NCBI RefSeq assembly: GCF_001422925.1
Contig: NZ_LMNI01000011.1
Coordinates: 630,515 to 694,514 of the forward strand
Reading direction: 5' to 3'
DNA: 64,000 bases
Origin: Microbacterium sp. Leaf288
GTDB lineage: Bacteria; Actinomycetota; Actinomycetes; Actinomycetales; Microbacteriaceae
Under the pieces are notes generated by a model, which worked only from the letters and a program-made list of their open reading frames with translations, did no database searches and was not told where the DNA came from. Positions 1 through 8,444 of the stretch are shown in pieces; position 1 is the stretch's first letter; each line of letters starts with the position of its first letter. A program made the position numbers and the translations under genes.

Positions 1-2212
1 TGACATTGCCGGCCCACGTTGCCGTGGCGACCTTGGTGCTCGAGGTCACGAGCCACGACTGGATCGACTCGTGGGTTCCCGTCTTGCCGATGAGCGGGAC
101 ACCGTCGCGCGGATTTCCGCCCGCTCCGGTGCCGCCGTTCATGACTCCCTGCAGTGCGTACGCGGCAGTGGCAGCGACGCGCGGCTCGATCACCGGGTTG
201 CAGGCGCGCTGCGGCTTGGGAAGCTCGTTGCCGTCCGCGTCGGTCACACGGTCGATCACCTGAGGCTGGCAGTACACGCCGTTGTTGGCGACGGTTGCGT
301 AGGCCTCCGCCATGGCAAGGGGCGACACGGGCGTGACTCCGATTACTCCGGTGAGCGTCTTCAACTCGACCGGCGCGTTGGCGAACGTATCGATGACGCC
401 CATCTTTGTCGCGACACTGCCGATGTCGCAGAGACTGAGCTTCTCTGCCATGGCGAAGTAGCCGGTGTTGAGCGAGTCCCGTGTGAACTGCATGGGGTTG
501 CCGACGTACCCACGCTGCTTGTTGAAGTTGTTGACGACCGTGTTCGTCGTATTGACCCAGTCGGGTCCGCAGGTCTTCATCCGCTTGAACACACGCGTTC
601 CACCGTTCAGCGTCTCGTTGACGGAGTGGCCCTTTTCGAGCCAGTCGAGGAGCGTGAAGAGCTTGAAGGTAGAACCGGCGTTGAAGCCTGACGAGTCGCC
701 GAACGTCCTATCGCCGGCATAGACCTGGGCCGAGTAGTTCCAGTCCTCGGCGTTCGCGGCGTCCTCGCTGAAGATCGTGTTCTGCGCCATCGCGAGAACT
801 CGCCCGGTTGTCGCCTCGACGCTCACCGTGGCCGATCCGAAGCGGCCCGGCGAATAGTCAGGGGAGGTCGGCATGGTGGCACTGGTCGGCGCGTTCTCGG
901 CCATCGCCTGCTCGGCCGGGCCCTGCACGCGCGGGTCGAGAGTCGTGTAGACGTTGAGCCCGCCGCGCTGGAGCGTGTCGCGGCGCGCGTCGGGGGTTTC
1001 GCCGAAGGCGGCGTCGTTGAGGATCACGTACTTGACGTACTGGCAGAAGTACGCCGCGCCGCCCGCATTGGCACAGCCGGTCTTCGGCTCGACGACGTCG
1101 GGGCTGATCGGCCACACGGCGGCCTCGACGTACTGCTCGCGTGTGATCTTGCCGTCGTCCAGCATGCGGCTCAGCACGTAGAGCTGGCGCACCTTGGTCG
1201 AGGTGTAGCCGTCCGCCGCGGCGAGCTTCTGCTCTTCGGTGATCTCACCGGACGCCACGAGGCTGTCGAGTACACCGAGCTTCGCGCCCTCGTCGATCAC
1301 GCCGTCGGGGGCCTTGTTGAACGACGTGCCGTCGGAGGCGAAGATCGATCCGCCTGGCCTGTCGATGCGGTAGTTGTTCGGGTTCTGCACCATGCCGGCG
1401 AGCGTCGCCGCCTGCGCGACGGTGAGGTTCGCCGCGGTGGTGTTGAAGTAGTGGCGCGCCGCGGCCTCGATGCCGTAGGTGATGCCGCCGAAGTTCGCGA
1501 TGTTCATGTACCCGAGCAGAATGTCGTTCTTCGAGTACTTCTGCTCGAGCGCGATGGCGTAGCGCATCTCCTGCAGCTTGCGGCTGTAGCCCTCGCTGCC
1601 CTCGGCCGTGGTCGCGTCGACCCAGCACTGGCGAAGCGCCTGCTCGCTGGTGAGCTTGACCTTGTCCTGGCCGGTCGCCTCGTCGAGAACGCGATTGCCG
1701 TCCTTGTCGGTCTCGTAGACCGTCTCGGCGTTCTGCTCGCACTTCTGGATCAGCACGTTCTTGACGTACTGCTGACTGACTGACGAGCCGCCCTGGGTCT
1801 CGCCCCCGCCCTGGGCGTTCGACAGAAGTGCGCGCGTCGTGCCGATGAGGTCGATGCCGCCGTGCTGGTAGTAGCGCGGGTCCTCGCTGGAGAGGAGCGC
1901 GTCGTACATGACCGGGTTGATCTGGTCGAAGTTGACCGGAGTGCGGTCCTGCTCCAGGAACTGCGTCATCAACTGCGGCTGCCCTGTGGCGGGGTCGGTG
2001 TAGTAGAAGTTGCTCGGAAGCATGAGCTTGTCGATCTCGAGGACGCTCGGGAGATTGTCGAACATCGTGATCGCGCGCTCGGCCGCGGTGCTCGTGAGCG
2101 CGACCGCGGGGGTGACGGTCGCCGCAATGAGGACACCGGCTGCGGCACTGAGGCCGACGAGCCCGGCGAGTCCGCCGAGCACACCGGTGGCCGTGCGTTT
2201 GGTATCAGGCAT
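1..2212 (-). CDS. Class A penicillin-binding protein (transglycosylase/transpeptidase), C-terminus beyond window
   Basis: Bifunctional peptidoglycan synthase acting outside the membrane: it polymerises lipid II and cross-links the stem peptides. Read on the minus strand from ATG at 2212. An N-terminal membrane anchor (about residues 7-32) is followed by the glycosyltransferase signature EDPRYYQHGGID near residue 110 and GGSSVSQQYVKN soon after. The transpeptidase domain shows the active-site STFK (Ser514, Lys517) and the KTGT box near residue 710, reached just before the window edge. The stop codon lies outside the window, so the length and any C-terminal extension are unknown. The gene is divergent from the small gene at 2322. 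Family assignment is secure; which paralogue (PonA1- or PonA2-like) cannot be told. Confidence 0.95.
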   Translation of the reverse strand, partial: MPDTKRTATGVLGGLAGLVGLSAAAGVLIAATVTPAVALTSTAAERAITMFDNLPSVLEIDKLMLPSNFYYTDPATGQPQLMTQFLEQDRTPVNFDQINPVMYDALLSSEDPRYYQHGGIDLIGTTRALLSNAQGGGETQGGSSVSQQYVKNVLIQKCEQNAETVYETDKDGNRVLDEATGQDKVKLTSEQALRQCWVDATTAEGSEGYSRKLQEMRYAIALEQKYSKNDILLGYMNIANFGGITYGIEAAARHYFNTTAANLTVAQAATLAGMVQNPNNYRIDRPGGSIFASDGTSFNKAPDGVIDEGAKLGVLDSLVASGEITEEQKLAAADGYTSTKVRQLYVLSRMLDDGKITREQYVEAAVWPISPDVVEPKTGCANAGGAAYFCQYVKYVILNDAAFGETPDARRDTLQRGGLNVYTTLDPRVQGPAEQAMAENAPTSATMPTSPDYSPGRFGSATVSVEATTGRVLAMAQNTIFSEDAANAEDWNYSAQVYAGDRTFGDSSGFNAGSTFKLFTLLDWLEKGHSVNETLNGGTRVFKRMKTCGPDWVNTTNTVVNNFNKQRGYVGNPMQFTRDSLNTGYFAMAEKLSLCDIGSVATKMGVIDTFANAPVELKTLTGVIGVTPVSPLAMAEAYATVANNGVYCQPQVIDRVTDADGNELPKPQRACNPVIEPRVAATAAYALQGVMNGGTGAGGNPRDGVPLIGKTGTHESIQSWLVTSSTKVATATWAGNV

Positions 2213-2321
2213 AGGGTTGATCGTAAGGGAGATACCTGGGCGATCCATCAAGGACGCACAGCTGACCGGGGTGTTTCCCAGCCTTCACCAGCCGTCCCTT
2301 CCCCCTACTCGAGGAGTCGCG

Positions 2322-2537
2322 ATGACGACGTGGGAGTACCTCACCACGCCCCTTCTGATCCACAACACCGCCGCGATCCTCAACAACTGGGGCAAGCAGG
2401 GCTGGGAGCTCGTGCAGGTCGTGCAGGGCCCCGAGGGCGGTCTGGTCGCCTACTTCAAGCGCCCGTCCGGCGGCGGTCAGCAGAACGCGGGACTGGATGC
2501 TGCGGCCCAGGCCGCGAAGCAGTTCGAGGAGGCGTGA
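2322..2537 (+). CDS. Small conserved protein, DUF4177-like
   Basis: A 71-residue protein starting at ATG 2322 behind a good ribosome binding site (gaggag at 2311). It begins MTTWEYLTTPLL and holds the WGKQGWELVQVV core typical of short DUF4177-like proteins, ending in an Ala/Gln-rich tail. No signal peptide or membrane segment is visible, so it is probably cytoplasmic. It ends 2 nt before the start of the RidA-like gene, so the two are almost certainly cotranscribed. The function is unknown; the family label rests on motif resemblance only. Confidence 0.75.
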   Translation: MTTWEYLTTPLLIHNTAAILNNWGKQGWELVQVVQGPEGGLVAYFKRPSGGGQQNAGLDAAAQAAKQFEEA

Positions 2538-2539
2538 GC

Positions 2540-3007
2540 ATGAGTGTGAGCGCCCGCCTCGCCGAGCTCGGCATCGACCTTCCCGACGTCGTGCCGCCGG
2601 TCGCCGCCTACGTGCCGGCGAAGGCGCACGGCGACCTCGTCTACACCGCCGGCCAGCTGCCGATGATCGCAGGCTCCCTGCCGGCGACGGGCAAGGTCGG
2701 CGAGGGCCACGGTCTCGTGCCCGCGTCCGACGCGAAGGGCTACGCGCGCCAGAGCGCCCTCAACGCGATCGCCGCCGCAGCGGCGGCCGTCGGCGGGGTG
2801 GACCGCCTCACCGGCGTCCTCAAGGTCACCGGATTCGTGGCATCCGTCCCCGAGTTCACCGGCCAGCCCGGCGTCATCAACGGCGCGAGCGAGCTGCTGG
2901 GCGAGGTCTTCGGCGACGCCGGCAAGCACGCCCGTTCGGCCGTCGGCGTGCCGGTGCTGCCGCTGGACGCCCCCGTCGAGGTCGAGGTCGTCTTCTCGTA
3001 CGCCTGA
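2540..3007 (+). CDS. RidA/YjgF family protein (enamine/imine deaminase-like)
   Basis: A 155-residue member of the RidA family, whose best-known members hydrolyse reactive enamine/imine intermediates released by PLP enzymes such as threonine dehydratase. Visible features are the early YVPAKAHGDLVYTAGQLP segment, the central ARQSALNAIAAAAAAVGG helix and the C-terminal ARSAVGVPVLPLDAPVEVE stretch that carries the family's conserved Arg. The form with SARLAELGIDLP at the N-terminus is the longer actinobacterial subtype. ATG at 2540 overlaps the upstream gene's region by coupling (2-nt gap). The gene is followed by a large palindrome that probably ends transcription. The exact substrate is unknown. 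Confidence 0.9.
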   Translation: MSVSARLAELGIDLPDVVPPVAAYVPAKAHGDLVYTAGQLPMIAGSLPATGKVGEGHGLVPASDAKGYARQSALNAIAAAAAAVGGVDRLTGVLKVTGFVASVPEFTGQPGVINGASELLGEVFGDAGKHARSAVGVPVLPLDAPVEVEVVFSYA

Positions 3008-3040
3008 CGCTCCATCCGCTCGTTGAGCGAGCGAAGCGAG

Positions 3041-3082
3041 TCGAAACGCCCCTGACCTTGCGCAAGGTCAGGGGCGTTTCGA
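3041..3082. terminator. 42-bp perfect palindrome between convergent genes, bidirectional terminator / REP-like unit
   Basis: Bases 3041-3082 form a perfect palindrome with 20-bp arms around a central CG. It is embedded in a wider imperfect inverted repeat (cgttgagcgagcgaagcg at 3020-3037 against cgctcaacgag near 3106-3116). It separates the RidA-like gene (+) from acs (-), so it is well placed to terminate both transcripts. The flanking gttgagcgagcgaagcgag motif resembles dispersed repeats that I recall from Microbacteriaceae genomes. Confidence 0.75.
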
Positions 3083-3126
3083 CTTCGGGCGCCAGAGCGC
3101 CCTTCGCTCAACGAGCGGGGACTTCG

Positions 3127-5118
3127 CTACTTGACCTGCGCGGAGATCACCGACATCACGGCCGTGTCGGCGAGGGTGGTCGTATCGCCGACCTCTCGGC
3201 CCTCGGCGACGTCGCGCAGCAGGCGACGCATGATCTTGCCGGAGCGGGTCTTGGGCAGCTCGCCCACGATGTAGACGTCGCGGGGACGCGCGATCGGGCC
3301 GATCTGCTCGCCGACCCACAGGCGCAGGTTCTGCGCCAGCCCGTCGGGGGAGTGCGCGTCGAGGTACGACTGCTTGATGATGACGAACGCGACGACCGCC
3401 TGGCCGGTGGTCTCGTCGGAGGCGCCGACGACGGCCGCCTCGGCCACGGCCTCGTTTCCGACCAGGGCCGACTCGATCTCGGTGGTCGACAGGCGATGAC
3501 CCGATACGTTCATGACGTCGTCGACACGCCCCAGCAGCCACACGTCGCCGTCGTCGTCGAGGCGCGCGCCGTCGCCCGCGAAGTAGTAGCCCTGCTTCTG
3601 GAACTTCTCCCAGTAGGTCTCGACGAAGCGCTCCGGGTCGCCCCAGATGCCGCGGAGCATCGACGGCCACGGGTCCGTGACGACGAGGAGCCCGCCGTTG
3701 CCGTTGCCGACGTGCGTGCCGTCCTCGTCGACGACGTCGATCGAGATGCCGGGGAGGGGAACCTGCGCCGAGCCGGGCTTGGTCTCGGTGACGCCCGGCA
3801 GCGCCGACACCATGATCGAGCCGGTCTCGGTCTGCCACCACGTGTCGACGATCGGCGCGGTCTTGCCGCCGATGATCTTGCGGTACCACATCCATGCCTC
3901 GGGGTTGATGGGCTCGCCCACCGACCCGAGGAGGCGCAGCGATGACAGGTCGAACTGCTTCGGGATCGCACGGCCGAGCTTCATGAACGAGCGGATCGCT
4001 GTCGGCGCCGTGTAGAGCACTGTGACCCCGTACTTCTGCACGATCTCCCACCAGCGGCCGGGGTGGGGGGCATCCGGCGTGCCCTCGTAGAGCACCTGCG
4101 TCGCACCGTTCGCGAGCGGGCCGTACGTGACGTAGCTGTGCCCGGTGATCCACCCGATGTCGGCGGTGCACCAGTAGACGTCGGTCTCGGGGTGGAGGTC
4201 GTGCACGACCTTGTTGGTGAACGCGGACTGCGTGAGGTAGCCGCCGGAGGTGTGGAGGATGCCCTTGGGCTTGCCGGTCGTGCCCGACGTGTAGAGGATG
4301 AACAGCGGGTTCTCGGCGGGGAAGGCCTGCGCCTCGTGCTCGGCCGAGGCCTGCGGCACGACCTCGTGCCACCAGAGGTCGCGGCCGTCGTTCCAGTCCA
4401 CCTCGTTCTCGCCGCGCTTGACGACGAGCACGTGCTCGACGGACTCCTGCACCCCTGCGCCGCGGTCGGCGAGGGCGAGATCGACGGCGGGCTTCAGCGG
4501 CGAGACCTTGCCCTTCCGGTAGCCGCCGTCGGCGGTGATCACGAGTTTCGCGCCGGCATCGTCGATGCGGGAGCGCAGGCTGTCGGCCGAGAACCCGCCG
4601 AACACGACGGAGTGGATGGCGCCGATGCGTGCGACCGCGAGCATCGAGGCGACGGCCTCGGGGATCATCGGCAGGTAGATCGCCACGCGGTCCCCCTGGC
4701 CGATGCCGAGTCCCTCGAGAACGTTGGCGAGGCGCTTGACCTCGTCGGTGAGCTCGGCGTAGGTGACACGGCGCTCGTCGCCAGGCTCACCCTCCCAGAG
4801 CAGCGCCACCCGGTCGCCGTTGCCGGCCTCGACGTGACGGTCGAGGCAGTTGTAGGCGACGTTCAGCTCGCCGTCGGCGAACCACTGTGCGAACGGCGGG
4901 TTCGACCAGTCGAGCACTTCGGTGAACGGCTTGTGCCAGTGGAGGTCGCGGGCCTGGTCGGCCCAGAAGCCGAGGCGGTCCGCCTTCGCCGCTTCATACA
5001 GCTCCGCCGTCGCGATGGCGTTGTCGGCGAACTCGGGGGTGGGCGCGAAGCGCCGATCCTCGTTCAGCAGGTGATCGATCTGGCTGCTGGCTTGCGTGAC
5101 AGGGGTCTGTTCGCTCAT
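3127..5118 (-). CDS. acs: Acetyl-CoA synthetase (AMP-forming)
   Basis: Converts acetate, ATP and CoA to acetyl-CoA in the cytoplasm. The protein is 663 residues, the normal length for Acs. Motifs seen: YTSGTTGKPKGI (AMP-binding P-loop), TWWQTETGS, YYFAGDGARLDDDG and the C-terminal PKTRSGKIMRRLL with the conserved catalytic lysine (Lys628), which in other bacteria is inactivated by acetylation. A longer frame upstream exists, but ATG 5118 is preferred because it is preceded by aaaggagcg and matches the family's N-terminus. It is transcribed alone; the 3' end faces the 42-bp palindrome. Confidence 0.97.
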   Translation of the reverse strand: MSEQTPVTQASSQIDHLLNEDRRFAPTPEFADNAIATAELYEAAKADRLGFWADQARDLHWHKPFTEVLDWSNPPFAQWFADGELNVAYNCLDRHVEAGNGDRVALLWEGEPGDERRVTYAELTDEVKRLANVLEGLGIGQGDRVAIYLPMIPEAVASMLAVARIGAIHSVVFGGFSADSLRSRIDDAGAKLVITADGGYRKGKVSPLKPAVDLALADRGAGVQESVEHVLVVKRGENEVDWNDGRDLWWHEVVPQASAEHEAQAFPAENPLFILYTSGTTGKPKGILHTSGGYLTQSAFTNKVVHDLHPETDVYWCTADIGWITGHSYVTYGPLANGATQVLYEGTPDAPHPGRWWEIVQKYGVTVLYTAPTAIRSFMKLGRAIPKQFDLSSLRLLGSVGEPINPEAWMWYRKIIGGKTAPIVDTWWQTETGSIMVSALPGVTETKPGSAQVPLPGISIDVVDEDGTHVGNGNGGLLVVTDPWPSMLRGIWGDPERFVETYWEKFQKQGYYFAGDGARLDDDGDVWLLGRVDDVMNVSGHRLSTTEIESALVGNEAVAEAAVVGASDETTGQAVVAFVIIKQSYLDAHSPDGLAQNLRLWVGEQIGPIARPRDVYIVGELPKTRSGKIMRRLLRDVAEGREVGDTTTLADTAVMSVISAQVK

Positions 5119-5279
5119 GGGAGCGCGCTCCTTTGCGGGCTGGGTCGAGGCCGAGGGGTGTCGGCGAGTCTGCCAGGAAATGTACCCACCACCGCTGGAA
5201 CCGACTACCCCCGATAGTAGGTGGCCCCGCATACATCGATCCCGACCGATATATCAGTGAGAATCCTCTCCTTTTCGTT

Positions 5280-5307
5280 TTGTCAGGACCCCTACCTCGC
5301 CTATGCT
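5280..5307 (+). promoter_or_regulatory. Candidate sigma-70 promoter for the tad genes
   Basis: TTGTCA at 5280-5285, a 16-bp spacer and TATGCT at 5302-5307 make a plausible housekeeping promoter reading towards the pilus ATPase gene at 5533. The predicted leader would be about 220 nt and would contain the palindrome at 5356-5369 and the hairpin at 5378-5410. Confidence 0.5.
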
Positions 5308-5355
5308 GACCGTTGGCCGAACATCGATTCTGGCATTGCGGCTCCCGACGTCACC

Positions 5356-5410
5356 CCCCGAATTCGGGGCCGCGCTTGGCGGCATCCCATTCCCCCCATG
5401 GGATGCCGCC
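5356..5410 (+). promoter_or_regulatory. Two strong inverted repeats in the leader upstream of the tad ATPase gene
   Basis: A 14-bp perfect palindrome (ccccgaattcgggg, 5356-5369) is followed by a hairpin with 13-bp arms (ggcggcatcccat at 5378-5390 against its complement at 5398-5410) and a C-rich 7-nt loop. The hairpin lacks a T-run, so it is either a regulatory leader structure or a terminator for a short upstream transcript. The rest of the 414-bp gap between acs and the ATPase gene (5119-5532) shows no gene. Confidence 0.5.
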
Positions 5411-5532
5411 TCTCCTCCTTGGGAGCGGTCTCTCGATTCGTCGGCTCCTCCCCAACCCGTGGCGTCGCGCGGCTCTCCACGGATGACCGGTTGTGTTCGC
5501 CGGGTGGGACACCGCCTTCGTAGCGTCGGAGC

Positions 5533-6741
5533 ATGTCCGCACCGTTCGTCGTCCGTCCCCGTTCCAGGGCTGCGGGTGCACCCGCTGCGAAGGACCGATG
5601 GGATGCTGCGGCCCGGCCCGTGTCGTCCGCCCCGACGACGTTGGTGGCCACGGCTGAGACAGCGCCACGCGCCGCGGCGCCTGCGCGTTCACCGGCTCCG
5701 CCTGGCGCCGGCGGGGCATGGGTTCCGCGGCGTGCCGGTGCGGCCGAAGTTCCGCGTGGCGAACCGGTGCACGCCTCCAGGCCCCCGCGAGCGCCGGCCG
5801 AGCGGCATCCGGTCCTCGCACCCTTCACCGCCTACCTTGACGACCCGGGGGTCACGGACCTCTTCGTCAACGGAGCGGCAGGCCTGTTCGTCGATCGCGG
5901 AGCCGGGGTGGAGCCGGCACGCGAGTGGCGCGCCACGGAAGAAGAGGTGCGCGACCTCGCCGTCGCGCTCATCGGTCTGGGCGGGAGGCATATCGACGAC
6001 GCGTCGCCGTGCGTCGATGTGCGCTTGGAGGACGGCATCCGCGTGCATGCCGTGCTGCCGCCGATCGCCCCCGAGGGCACGGTCCTGTCGATCCGCGTGC
6101 CGCGCCTGGGCGTCGCGACGCTCGACGAGCTCCAGCAGACCGGGATGTTCGACGAGGCAGTCCGCGACCGCCTGCGGGAGGCGATCGCCGGGCGCACGAA
6201 TCTCCTGGTCTCGGGCGCCGCCGGCGCCGGCAAGACCACGCTGCTCGCGGCGCTTCTCGCGGAGGCGCCTGCGCACGAGCGCATCGTGACGATCGAGGAT
6301 GTCGCGGAGCTGCGGATCGCGCACCCGCACCATGTGCGCCTCGAGGCGCGTCAGCCCAACATCGAGGGCACCGGCGGAGTCGGACTCGCTCGTCTGGTGC
6401 GTGAGGCCCTGCGGATGCGCCCCGACCGTCTCGTGGTCGGGGAGTGCCGCGGCGACGAGGTGCGGGAGCTGCTGTCGGCGCTGAACACCGGTCATGACGG
6501 CGGAGCCGGCACCGTGCACGCGAACGGACTCCACGACGTGCCGGCACGCCTCGAGGCTCTCGGTGCGCCCGCAGGGCTCGACGACCACGCGCTCGCGCGG
6601 CAGGCAGCCAGCGCGATCGGACTCGTCGTGCACGTGGAGCGAGACACGGACGGCTCGCGGCGCATCGCCGGAGTCGGTCGCCCCGTCGTCGGCGGCGACG
6701 GGCGTCTCGCCATCGAGGAGGAGCGATGGGGAGCGCGGTGA
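5533..6741 (+). CDS. tadA: TadA/CpaF-family secretion ATPase of a Flp pilus system
   Basis: Hexameric cytoplasmic ATPase expected to power assembly of a Tad-type (type IVc) pilus. The 402-residue protein has a disordered Ala/Pro/Arg-rich N-terminus (about 1-90), then the CpaF-type core: DDPGVTDLFVNG, the Walker A GAAGAGKTTLL (Lys234), the acidic IVTIEDVAEL box and the Walker B region RPDRLVVGECRGDEV with the downstream TGHDGGAGTVHAN. Start ATG 5533 follows tcgga. The next gene overlaps the 3' end by 16 nt. No TadZ/Ssd-like gene lies directly upstream, which is where one is often found. Confidence 0.92.
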   Translation: MSAPFVVRPRSRAAGAPAAKDRWDAAARPVSSAPTTLVATAETAPRAAAPARSPAPPGAGGAWVPRRAGAAEVPRGEPVHASRPPRAPAERHPVLAPFTAYLDDPGVTDLFVNGAAGLFVDRGAGVEPAREWRATEEEVRDLAVALIGLGGRHIDDASPCVDVRLEDGIRVHAVLPPIAPEGTVLSIRVPRLGVATLDELQQTGMFDEAVRDRLREAIAGRTNLLVSGAAGAGKTTLLAALLAEAPAHERIVTIEDVAELRIAHPHHVRLEARQPNIEGTGGVGLARLVREALRMRPDRLVVGECRGDEVRELLSALNTGHDGGAGTVHANGLHDVPARLEALGAPAGLDDHALARQAASAIGLVVHVERDTDGSRRIAGVGRPVVGGDGRLAIEEERWGAR

Positions 6742-7781
6742 TGCAGGTGACGGGTGCGAAGGGCGCACGGGCATCCGCCCCGGCAGCGGCGTCGCCTCGA
6801 GCCCTGGTGCTGTCCCGGGTTCGCTCGTCCCCCCGACCCCCCACGTCATCAGCCGACATCGCGGAGACCGTGCTGCGGTTGGCGGTGCTGCTGCAGGCCG
6901 GGGTCGCGCCTGCCCGCGCCTGGGATTATCTCGCCCGCGCCGGCGACCCGGCGGCTCGGCACGTCGCCTCGGCGATCGACCGAGGGCTGCCGCTGCCCGA
7001 GGCGATCGCCACCGCGGGCACCGGCGCGTGGCGGGAGGTCGGCGTCGCGTGCCAGGTCGCGCTCGTCGTGGGTTCACCGCTCGCCGAGTGCCTGCGCGGA
7101 CTCGCTGCCGCGCTGCGCGACGCGCAGGAGGCGGCCGACGAGGTGCGGGTCACCCTCGCCGAGCCTGCGGGCACGGCCCGGCTCATGAGCTGGCTTCCGC
7201 TCGTCGCCGTGGGGTTGGGTGCGGCGCTCGGCTTCGACACCTTCGGCACCCTGTTCGCGAACCCTCTGGGGCTGGCATGCCTCGGCGCCGGTGCGGTGCT
7301 CATCCTCGCCGCGCACCGATGGACGAAGCGGCTCGTGCGCATTGCGGCGAGCCCGGACCGCGCGCCCGGTCTCGACGCCGAGCTGATGGCGATCGCGCTG
7401 AGCGGCGGGGTGTCGATCGACCGCGCGCGGGCGGTCGTGCGGGACGCACGTCGAGTCGGAACCATGGGGGAGAGCACCGATCCGGGCGGCGAGTCCGGGA
7501 CCGCCGCGGCGGACCCGGGAGGAGACGCGCCGGGCGGATCCGATGACGTCGACGCCGTGCTCGCGCTCTCGCGGACAGCAGGCGTGCCCGCCGTCGAGCT
7601 GCTGCGGGCTTCCGCCGCGCACGCCCGGCATCGCGCCCGTGTCGAGGCCCGGCTTCGTGCCGCGCGGCTCTCCTCGCGGCTGCTCATCCCACTGGGCGTG
7701 TGCACACTGCCCGCATTCCTCCTCCTCGGGGTCGCGCCCATGCTGCTCAGCGTCATGTCGACGATGTCGGTCTCGCTGTGA
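6726..7781 (+). CDS. Tad pilus inner-membrane platform protein, TadB-TadC fusion (type II secretion F family)
   Basis: Integral membrane platform for pilus assembly. In a single 351-residue chain it carries two GspF-like halves: residues about 45-150 (ETVLRLAVLLQAGVAPARAW) and about 215-320 (DAELMAIALSGGVSIDRARA), each followed by hydrophobic segments (about 152-200 and 325-350). Most Tad loci encode TadB and TadC separately, so this is a compact arrangement. A Gly/Ser/Asp-rich linker splits the second half. ATG 6726 has gaggaggag just upstream; ATG 6741, which overlaps the tadA stop, is a real alternative five codons later. Confidence 0.85.
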   Translation: MGSAVMQVTGAKGARASAPAAASPRALVLSRVRSSPRPPTSSADIAETVLRLAVLLQAGVAPARAWDYLARAGDPAARHVASAIDRGLPLPEAIATAGTGAWREVGVACQVALVVGSPLAECLRGLAAALRDAQEAADEVRVTLAEPAGTARLMSWLPLVAVGLGAALGFDTFGTLFANPLGLACLGAGAVLILAAHRWTKRLVRIAASPDRAPGLDAELMAIALSGGVSIDRARAVVRDARRVGTMGESTDPGGESGTAAADPGGDAPGGSDDVDAVLALSRTAGVPAVELLRASAAHARHRARVEARLRAARLSSRLLIPLGVCTLPAFLLLGVAPMLLSVMSTMSVSL

Positions 7782-7869
7782 CGGCCCCTCCTCGAGACCG
7801 CGACGCCGTGCCGCGTCTTCGCGCCCAGACCGTGCCCGCACCCACGAATCCATCGAACGGAGAACCCAT

Positions 7870-8112
7870 ATGTCCCTGTCCCGAACCGACCTCGTCGTGC
7901 CCCGCCTCACGCGTCGCCGCGCCGAACGCCTGTTCGCACCGCGCGACGTCGACCGCACGGGGGAGGACGAGACCGGCGCCGCGACCGCCGAGTACGCCAT
8001 CGCGACGATGGCAGCGGTCGCCTTCGCCGGCCTGCTCGTCGTCATCATGCGGTCGGATGAGGTGCGCACCATCCTCACCGACCTCGTGCGACGCGCGCTC
8101 ACGGTGGCGTGA
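7870..8112 (+). CDS. Short pilin-like membrane peptide (DUF4244-type)
   Basis: An 80-residue protein with a charged N-terminus, then GAATAEYAIATMAAVAFAGLLVVIM at about residues 37-61, a single hydrophobic helix preceded by a small-residue/Glu motif resembling the cleavage region of Flp prepilins (the conserved Glu is in AEYA). It sits in the place of the flp pilin gene in actinobacterial tad loci, so it probably supplies the pilus subunit. ATG 7870 has ggag 8 nt upstream. The TGA stop overlaps the next start (tgatg). Confidence 0.8.
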   Translation: MSLSRTDLVVPRLTRRRAERLFAPRDVDRTGEDETGAATAEYAIATMAAVAFAGLLVVIMRSDEVRTILTDLVRRALTVA

Positions 8113-8444
8113 TGCGGCCGCGGCTGGGCGACGATCGCGGTGCGGTCGTCGCCGAGTTCGCGGTCGCGCTCCCCGCCGTCGCGCTCGTCCTCCTCGTCGG
8201 GGTCGGGATCCTCGCAGGCGCGTCGCGGCAGGTGCGGCTTCAGGACGCGGTGGCGGATGCCGCGCGCCTGAGCGCCCGCGGCGAGTCCGAGCAGCGCGTG
8301 CGCGACGCCGTCGCGACGACCGTGGCGGAGGCATCCGTCGACATCACCGCTCAGGGGGATCTCGTGTGCGTGGCGGCATCCGCTCCGGCGCTGTTCGGAG
8401 TGCGGGTGACGGCGGCCGGATGTGCGTTGGCAGGCGGCCTGTGA
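8112..8444 (+). CDS. TadE-like minor pilin / pilus assembly protein
   Basis: A 110-residue single-pass protein. After a short leader it reads DRGAVVAEFAVALPAVALVLLVGVGILAG, the typical TadE N-terminus with Glu five residues into the hydrophobic helix. The remainder is a small extracytoplasmic domain with two cysteines. ATG 8112 overlaps the preceding stop; an in-frame GTG at 8109 is the only close alternative. Minor pseudopilins of this type help initiate or tip the pilus. Confidence 0.85.
   Translation: MRPRLGDDRGAVVAEFAVALPAVALVLLVGVGILAGASRQVRLQDAVADAARLSARGESEQRVRDAVATTVAEASVDITAQGDLVCVAASAPALFGVRVTAAGCALAGGL

Noticed and set aside
5301..5828. Minus-strand frame overlapping the tad leader and ATPase start
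   Set aside because: No motif and Arg/Ala-rich composition typical of an antisense shadow.
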